Source: Paulinella micropora (Eukaryota; Cercozoa; Imbricatea; Euglyphida; Paulinellidae). Taken from it: DNA of 21,630 nt. Positions 15,824 through 21,630 of this stretch are shown here, piece by piece. Every line of letters begins with the position of its first letter. Position 1 is the first letter of the stretch. The stretch spans positions 1 to 21,630 of the forward strand of contig WBZZ01002827.1 in assembly GCA_019918135.1 (NCBI GenBank), given 5' to 3'. The position numbers and the translations under genes are program-made. Below the pieces are notes generated by a model. The model saw only the letters and a program-made list of their open reading frames with translations, was not told the DNA's origin and ran no database searches.

Positions 15824-16165
15824 GAGCCCTGCACGCGCCTGCGCACCTCACAAAAGTCCGACCGCGCCTGGGCCCCGCGCCTGACCGTCACTGTCACGGG
15901 CGCCAAGTTCTTGGGCGGGGCCGACACCGCCACACTACAAAAGGGCGACGTGGTGAAATGCGTGATCCAATCCACTGCGCTGTGCAGCAAGGGCGAAAAG
16001 GTCACGCTGTCGTGGCGGGTCCTACAGATCCGCAAGCAAGAAGACGGCATGCCGTACCCGGACCAGGACCTCTCGGAAAAAGAAGTTTTTGGGGTGTCTC
16101 TGTCCGGCGACGATAACGGCGAGGGCGGCCAGTTGGCCATGGATTTGACTGTAGATTTGGTTTAA
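15824..16165 (+). pseudogene. unrecognised viral gene lacking its start
   Basis: A frame open from the poly-G tract at about 15,812 to TAA at 16,163-16,165 gives about 113 residues with no ATG before the single internal Met near its C-terminal third. The protein is strand-rich (RLTVTVTGAKFLGG; KVTLSWRVLQI; KEVFGVSLSG) and ends GQLAMDLTVDLV, suggesting a beta-structured, perhaps structural protein. The 5' end coincides with the edge of the inverted intergenic block, so the start was probably lost at a recombination junction; a non-ATG start is less likely. Its stop codon ends one base before the RNR stop on the other strand, so the two are tightly convergent. Confidence 0.5.
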
Positions 16166-17790
16166 TTAAACTGTACACATGACACAAACATCGCCGTTGC
16201 ATTGTCTGGCACTAGTCACGGCCTTGGTTCTGAGGTAATAGCAGCCGGTTTTCAAGCCTGATACCCAGGCAAAAAAATGAGACGAAGACAGCTTTCTTTC
16301 GGTCGCGTTAGCTAGGTAGACGTTGAGTGACTGCGACTGGCACACGTAAGGGCCTCGCCCGGCAGAGAGCTGCAGCTGCGTCTTCATCGGCACTTCCCAG
16401 ACAGTCTTGAAGACTTGTTTAATGTCGTCCGGCACGGGAAGTTCCTGGACAGAGCCGTCCTTGCGCAGCAGCTGCTCTCTGAGCGCGGGTTTCCAGAGCC
16501 CCGTTTGCTCGAGAGCTCTTACCAGATGTCGATTGAGCAACGTGTGCTCTCCCGCCAAGGTCCTCCTGACCATGAGGTTGCTGTAGATCGGTTCGAAAGA
16601 CTCGTTGACTCCCAGTATCTGCGAAGTGGACGCAGTGGGCATTAACGCGATCAGAAGACTATTGCGCAAGCCGTGGGTCTTGATGTCGGCCTTCAGCTTA
16701 ACCCATCTGTCGCTCGTGAGCTCCACGCCCCAGAGGTCGGGCTGTAGCCTGCCTTGTGAGGCGGGGCTGCCCTCGAACTCCGGATAGCACCCCCTTTCCT
16801 TGGCAAGTTCTACGCTAGCACTCAGTGCAGCAAAATAGATCTCCCGCGCGATGCGCTCGTTCAGGGCGGCGGCTTCGGGGCTCTCAAAGGGCATCCCCAA
16901 GATCATGAACAGGTCCGCCAGGCCGCATATGCCCAGACCGACGGGCCTGTGTTCAGAGTTAGACGTTTTAGCCTCGGGGACGGGGTAGGTGGTGAGGTCG
17001 ATGATCCGATCGAGATTTTTGACGGCAGTGCGTGTGACGGCGTGGAGGAGGCTGATGTCGAGTTTCTTGTCCTCTGTGACGAAGCGGGGCAGACACAGCG
17101 ACGCAAGGTTGCAGACGGCGGTCTCTTCAGGCGAGGACGTTTCCATGATCTCCGCGCACAGGTTCGAGTTCTTGATGGTACCCGAGTGCTGCTGGTTGCT
17201 CTTGGCGTTGGCGTGGTCTCGGTAGATCAAGTAGGGAGTGCCTGTCTCGATTTGGGATTTTAGAATCTGGGACCACAAGTGCCGGGCTTTCACTTTTTGG
17301 CCCGACCGTGTCTTCTCTGCATGGGTGTAGCGAGACTCCCAGAACTTGCCCCAGCAATTGTCCAGCCCAGGCATTTCCGTCGGACAAAACAGTGTCCAGT
17401 CACCGTCGTCCTTCACTCTTTGCATGAACAGATCGGGTATCATGAGCGCAGTAAACAAGTCGCGCGCGCGATTTTCCGCCGCACCCGTATTCTGGCGCAG
17501 CTGCAGGAAGTCATAGATGTCCTTGTGCCACGGAGGCAGGTACACAGCAAAAGCTCCTTTCCTGCGCCCCGACTGGTTGGCGTAACGACTTGTTTCGTTC
17601 AGAATACGAGCGAGCGGCACAACTCCGTCGCTCTTGCCCCCCGTCCCGCAGATCTTCGATCCTGCCGCCCGCACGTTGCCGATGTACAACCCAATACCTC
17701 CCGCGTGTTTGGAAATGACGGCACAGTCTTTCACCGTTTCAAAGATCCCGGAAAGCGAGTCTTCTCTGATAGTAACTAACCATTCGGCAA
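16166..17790 (-). pseudogene. nrdA: ribonucleotide reductase large subunit, catalytic and C-terminal fragment
   Basis: Class I RNR reduces ribonucleoside diphosphates to deoxy forms. Counting from the GTG codon at 17,734, the fragment has 522 residues: finger-loop Asn 191, Cys 193 and Glu 195 in NSNLCAEI (the radical-bearing active-site set), Cys 208 in AVCNLAS (one half of the redox pair), LMPTASTSQILG (about residues 366-377), the Tyr-Tyr radical-relay pair 499/500 in CYYLR, and the C-terminal CVMC dithiol. RNR similarity extends about 18 residues further upstream (REDSLSGIF), to about 17,780-17,790; beyond it the frame stays open to a TAA at 17,831-17,833 but is no longer RNR-like. No ATG precedes the domain. 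The partner redox Cys, normally just upstream, is missing. About 100 residues that would link it to the piece at 10,330-10,695 are absent. It is therefore a broken gene with an otherwise intact catalytic core. Confidence 0.95.
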
Positions 17791-17833
17791 AGATGGGGGT
17801 ATCACTTTTTCCGAAATTTTTCCAAGATTTTTA

Positions 17834-18232
17834 GCAACTTTCAGAAAACTTGTGCAAATGAAGGGAAATTCAGTATTTAGTTGCAGAACATAATAAAATG
17901 ATATTAAAACATGTTTTTATTAATAGTCAACCACTTAGACTTCACCTCCGGAGGTGGACAGAAACCGGTCTGACACCTAATTTTTCCACTTTTTTTTCAT
18001 GCCTGCGACGACAAGACTATGCTGGAAACAAGCGACAAAAATGCACAGCTTGGTTTTTTTGCTTTGTTTTATTTGTTTTTAGTATTTTCCTACATTATGA
18101 GCTGCTTTTACTTCAAAAAATCCCTGCCGCCGCTGTGATAGGGGATTCACGTGGGTAGTGGAAGGGGGAGGGGGGGGGTGGTTGTGTGATGTGAAGGTTG
18201 CAGTATTTCCTTGATTAGAATGTATTTCAAGG
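17834..18232. other. right viral-host junction and 3' flank of the host gene
   Basis: Composition falls back to AT-rich here. I see no gene. There are a T-rich patch at about 18,050-18,085, a G-rich run at 18,162-18,178 and the polyadenylation signal of the minus-strand gene. No terminal repeat or duplicated target site is evident. Confidence 0.5.
18068..18073 (-). terminator. putative polyadenylation signal of the minus-strand host gene
   Basis: AATAAA on the minus strand, about 160 bases downstream of the TAG at 18,233-18,235. It is the canonical hexamer in a suitable position, though this region is AT-rich and the match could be fortuitous. Confidence 0.45.
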
Positions 18233-21200
18233 CTACATTAATGGGTCGTTGTCGTCAGAGCTATCAGAGCTACCGACATCTGCTGGCCACTCACACAATT
18301 GGCATTTGTCTCCACCTTCAGCGTTATGGATCTTACAGGAAGGGCAATCCCACGGATTGGGGCCTGGCTGATTTGCGCCTTGCACCTGACTGTTCCTGCG
18401 TTGAGATTGCATCGCCCGCTTGGAATCAGCTGAATTTCGCGCACGCTTGCGTCCGCGTTGACCTGCTGCTCGACGCGCGCGGCGACGTCCGCGCTGACGG
18501 CTTGGTTGGCGTCCTCGTGGCGGCACAGTTGAGTCTGAGACACCTACAGTAAATAATAACGAAATGCGACCAGTGTTGCAGATATAGCATACACTAGTAC
18601 CGTTTTCTTCTTCCTCTGAGCTAGAAGAAGAGTTGTCTGTGCTAGTAGTAGAAGAAGAGTTCTCAGATAGCGCGGGTTCAGCACCAGCTAGTTTGGCATC
18701 CACTTCTTCTTCTAAGTTGCAGCGGCAGATTTGAAAATGGTTCCATGCTGAGTCAACAAGCTGCGCCTTTTTAAACTGCTTCCGGTCGGCATCTTGCGTT
18801 GCAACACCGTGCATTCTGAGCCAGTCCTTTAGTTCCTTGACTACCATTTGGCTGGATGCAAACGCTTGCTTGTCTTGAAACGATGTAAGTAAAATGAAAA
18901 CTTTGCGCCACGGATGCTCAACATTTCCAAAAGCCAAGTCCTGCTCCCTCTTTTCTTCCTCAGTAAGCTCCTGTGCACCGCGCCATCGTGGGTGAGCGGG
19001 AGCCTTTCCCTCGTTAACAAAATATGTGCGTGGTAAAGAAAGAAGCTCGTCAGGTGTCAAATGGGTAAGAGCGTTTATCTTTTCTTTACGGTTAGGAGGC
19101 AACTCCATCCAATTCATCGGCAGCTCATCAACCAGTCGGAATTCTGCTTTGTATTTTCCACACTTCATATGAGCAGGGCGTCCGGGCAAACCACCGTCGA
19201 AGTAGTCGCCATCAATTTCGATTCTTGTCAGGTTTCCAGCCGCCAACATCTCCTCCACATGCGCAGTCTCGTCCGGCTCTAGGTACTTGCTCAAAGATCG
19301 AATATCCTTTTTCAAACGTGGGTTGACGAAGTATCCCACAGGAAGCTTGCGAGGCATATCAGCCGCTGCAATACATCCAACGCCCCGGTATTGCAATATA
19401 TACAACACATGCACGTGAGGTGGGGGGGGGGGGAGGGAAGGGAATAATATAATACAATACCGGGGCGCTGAATGAACAGTTTCACTGATGCTCCTTGGGG
19501 ATTATCCTTCTCTCCATGAAATTCCTCCTGTGCGTCTCCCATTGTTTTGAAATCCGCAGTCGGTAACTGATCAGGATCCTCGTTCTTGGTGATGCGCCAG
19601 GCCAGAGGCCTGTTGTAATTCTTGAAGCTTTTGTTCATACATGGACTGAAATACGTCATCCAGTCGTAATTACATGCAAGAACAACCAACACAAAGGTCG
19701 ATCTTTGTTTTTTGAAAGCAAGGATAAGTTTTAACAAAGCTTGAGCGATATTGGTTGTGAGGAAGGTGCTCTTCCACCCAATATCCATCACTCTGAATGA
19801 CTGATCATTCCCGTCATGGCCGTGCCCAGGTGGCTTGCGATGAGATTCTACTTGCCAACGGATACCACGGTCGACAACATTAAGCCCGATAAAGCCTAGC
19901 ATAGCCCACGCAGTGTTATCACCGGCGCCGTCCCACTCCAGGAATAACTTCCAAGCTTGCATAGTGCGAGGATGCCAAAGCTCCCAATGCAAAAGTGATG
20001 CAAGCATGGTGATATTACTGTTCACGCCATGCTCCACTGCGCCTTCCAGGTACGTGAAAATAAAGTTAGTATCGGTAGTGTAACAAGTGTTGATACCGAC
20101 ACACAGGCGAAAGACCATTTTCCCTTTAAAGTCTTTAGCAGCACGGCGACAAGATGGAATCCGCACAGGCGGCTTCATATCTGCAGATATAACAGTAGCA
20201 TGGAGATCTTCTTGCGCACCCTTCTTGCGTTGCATGCTCGCTACACGGCACGTTCTGTGAATTTTGTGATGAAGGCGGCTCTGGCGGCGCCAAGTCTGAG
20301 CTGCTGTGTCACTCAGGAAACCTCGGGCATGCCGAACCGCAAGCCTCGTGCAGATGTCGCATTTGGAAAAGTCTCCCGCTGCAGCACAAAGATGTAGTGA
20401 GTAATGATGAATGCTATGCTATGCTAACGATTCAAACATCAATCAATTATATGCATATTACCTCGTACAAACTTGACGTTTGAGAAATCCGCTTTCCAAA
20501 CTTTGTTGATTGTGTTGTCTGTTGGAGGCTTATCAGGATTCACTCTCTTAGAAGTTCCGTACCGTAGACACACTTCTTTCCAGTTGTCCCGAACATACTT
20601 TTGCACTCCGGCGTCCTCAGCCATTTCTTGTAGCCTCCATACACCGTCGCTACATATCTCGGGATGACTGTTTGCGAATTTTTCACATAGCAAAATTGCA
20701 ACAAGATCTTCTGTTTCGGGAATTGCGGTTGACTTTCTGGCAAAGACCTTCGTGTTGTTGGCAAGAAGCTTGTGTGCTCGAGATAAAACTGCGTCGCTGA
20801 TGCCGTGGATGCGCTGCCAAGCTGTTCTGCAGACAGCCTCCGTTAGGTACATATATTGAAACGAACCAATTTTAGTTTGGAAGGATTCAAGCTGAGCAGC
20901 TGTCCACGTGTAAAGCTCACTTAGTGACGATGCTGCGTTCTTCGCTCGCGTGTGTAGCACATCGCGCGTGTCGATGAATGAGTAACACTTCCACTTTTGA
21001 CAGCAAACAGACTTCACTTCTCTATCCAGGTCTGCGAAGGTTATCCCCAACAACTTCTTGAGCGCTTCCTGTCTCTGTAACTTCACGTTTCCTTTGGTGC
21101 GGTGTTTCATTTTGTAGGGGCGAGTGGGATTTTTGCGTGCTCGTTGTACAGGAAGTGGTGACAATTTCATCAGGTCACATAACAGCTCATTTGATTCCAT

Positions 21201-21630
21201 CAGCTCGTTGTAGTTGCCCAGAATACTAGATTCCGCACCAACATATTCGTCGTCGACCAGAGGGGGGAGCCTAGTATCGCTAGGATCGGTAGGTTCACGG
21301 TAGCACTTCGAATCATTATCCGAATCGCCTTCGTCAACGCTCTAAACAAACCACAATAGCTACCAACTTTCGCAAGCAAGCAAAAGAGAAAGAGAATTAC
21401 CAAAGATCCAGTAGGAACAAAAAGTCTCCCACTATTATCTTTGAACTTGACCGGACTACTCTGCGGCTCCTCCCTCTGGTCCACGTCAGTATCGATGTCA
21501 GAACCAAGTACCTGTAAATAAATCAAATAAGAAGCTACCTAGTGATTGATTTTATTTATTTATTACCTTCGTATTACTAGAGCTTGATTTTTCCAGCACA
21601 ACTGTAACGCTAGAGCTCGCCCTTCGCAGA
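18233..21630 (-). CDS. spliced host gene: DUF7869-like (DDE-transposase-like) protein with RanBP2-type zinc finger; 5' end outside window
   Basis: Six exons join in one frame: 21,567-21,630 (continuing beyond the edge), 21,401-21,511, 20,462-21,341, 19,461-20,378, 18,601-19,365 and 18,233-18,543. Introns are 55, 59, 83, 95 and 57 bases, all GT-AG, and each junction restores the frame. The N-terminal half is acidic then helical. Across the third intron the frame continues into GDFSKCDIC, a likely zinc knuckle. The core has an Asp in ISADMKPP (about 20,177), Asp in WDGAGDNTA (about 19,920) and HGHDGNDQSF (about 19,810). That order of acidic and His residues is what I know from DUF7869 proteins, which look like RNase H-fold transposase derivatives. 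The C-terminus has a Ser/Glu-rich linker, a long Arg-rich stretch and a RanBP2-type zinc finger (WDCPSCKIHN then CQLCEW; about 18,284-18,356). No frameshift or stop is seen, so it may be expressed, either as a mobile-element protein or a domesticated one. The last intron has a length divisible by three and no stop, so retention is possible. Confidence 0.82.

Larger units (their letters stand above)
3738..17830. mobile_element. endogenised large-DNA-virus-like segment, partial and rearranged
   Basis: A GC-rich, intron-poor block of about 14 kb lies between AT-rich host flanks. It carries a polymerase-helicase, both parts of an RNR large subunit, a fibre protein and several small viral-type genes, plus a private family of intergenic repeats. 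The left edge is set by a 12-bp match (CGATAGGCCTGA) and surrounding similarity between about 3,745 and the reverse complement of about 15,595-15,606. The right edge is set by the end of RNR similarity near 17,790 and the return of AT-rich sequence. No capsid, packaging ATPase or integrase gene is present, so it is incomplete. Frameshifts and an internal inversion suggest it is no longer active. Edges are approximate; I found no target-site duplication. Confidence 0.75.

Noticed and set aside
15598..16140. 180-codon minus-strand frame
   Set aside because: It crosses the intergenic block and is antisense to the 15,824-16,165 gene fragment; composition is low-complexity.

Overview
The window is eukaryotic nuclear DNA carrying an endogenised, partly broken large-DNA-virus-like segment. 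The flanks (about 1-3,740 and 17,830-21,630) are AT-rich. They hold long tetranucleotide microsatellites and a minus-strand gene with five short GT-AG introns (55-95 bp). The middle (about 3,740-17,830) is GC-rich and intron-poor, and its genes are of viral type. The host species cannot be named from this sequence; short introns and abundant tetranucleotide repeats fit a compact-intron eukaryote such as some marine invertebrates or protists.

Layout: 1-3,740 is host flank with no convincing complete gene, only ATGT, GATA, CA and TTTC simple repeats. 3,740-4,985 is viral intergenic repeat DNA (199-bp and 241-bp repeats, G/C palindromes). 4,989-6,317 (+) encodes a proline-rich, nuclear-type protein whose C-terminal domain may be a papain-fold cysteine peptidase. 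6,540-6,940 is an intergenic block that recurs inverted at 15,297-15,800. 6,999-9,803 (+) encodes a fused polymerase-helicase: an N-terminal TV-Pol-like (superfamily A-related) domain, an SF3/D5-type helicase and a Cys-rich tail. 9,956-10,285 (+) is a small membrane protein. 10,330-10,695 (+) is the N-terminal piece of ribonucleotide reductase (RNR) large subunit. 10,685-14,083 (-) is a long fibre/adhesin gene with one frameshift and a lost 3' end. 14,139-14,357 (-) is a small Cys-rich protein. 14,394-15,198 (-) is an unrecognised, apparently frameshifted gene. 15,824-16,165 (+) is an unrecognised gene without a start codon. 16,166-17,790 (-) is the remaining two thirds of the RNR large subunit. 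18,233-21,630 (-) is a host spliced gene with a DUF7869-like, DDE-transposase-like core and a RanBP2-type zinc finger.

The most informative structural observation is that RNR is split into two opposite-strand pieces about 6 kb apart. Inverting the interval between the two breaks (about 10,685 and 17,790) on paper puts the pieces in the same order and orientation. It also places almost every viral gene on one strand and turns the inverted 400-bp blocks into direct repeats, each upstream of a gene. This argues for one inversion, with loss of roughly 100 RNR codons, after or during integration. The breaks and frameshifts indicate that the copy is decaying.

Functionally the viral part combines DNA replication (polymerase-helicase), dNTP supply (RNR), host attachment (fibre) and possibly proteolysis. 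No capsid protein, packaging ATPase or integrase is seen, so this is only part of a viral genome. A TV-Pol-SF3 replicase is typical of virophages and polinton-like viruses, whereas RNR and this fibre type are commoner in larger DNA viruses, so the lineage is unusual and unresolved.
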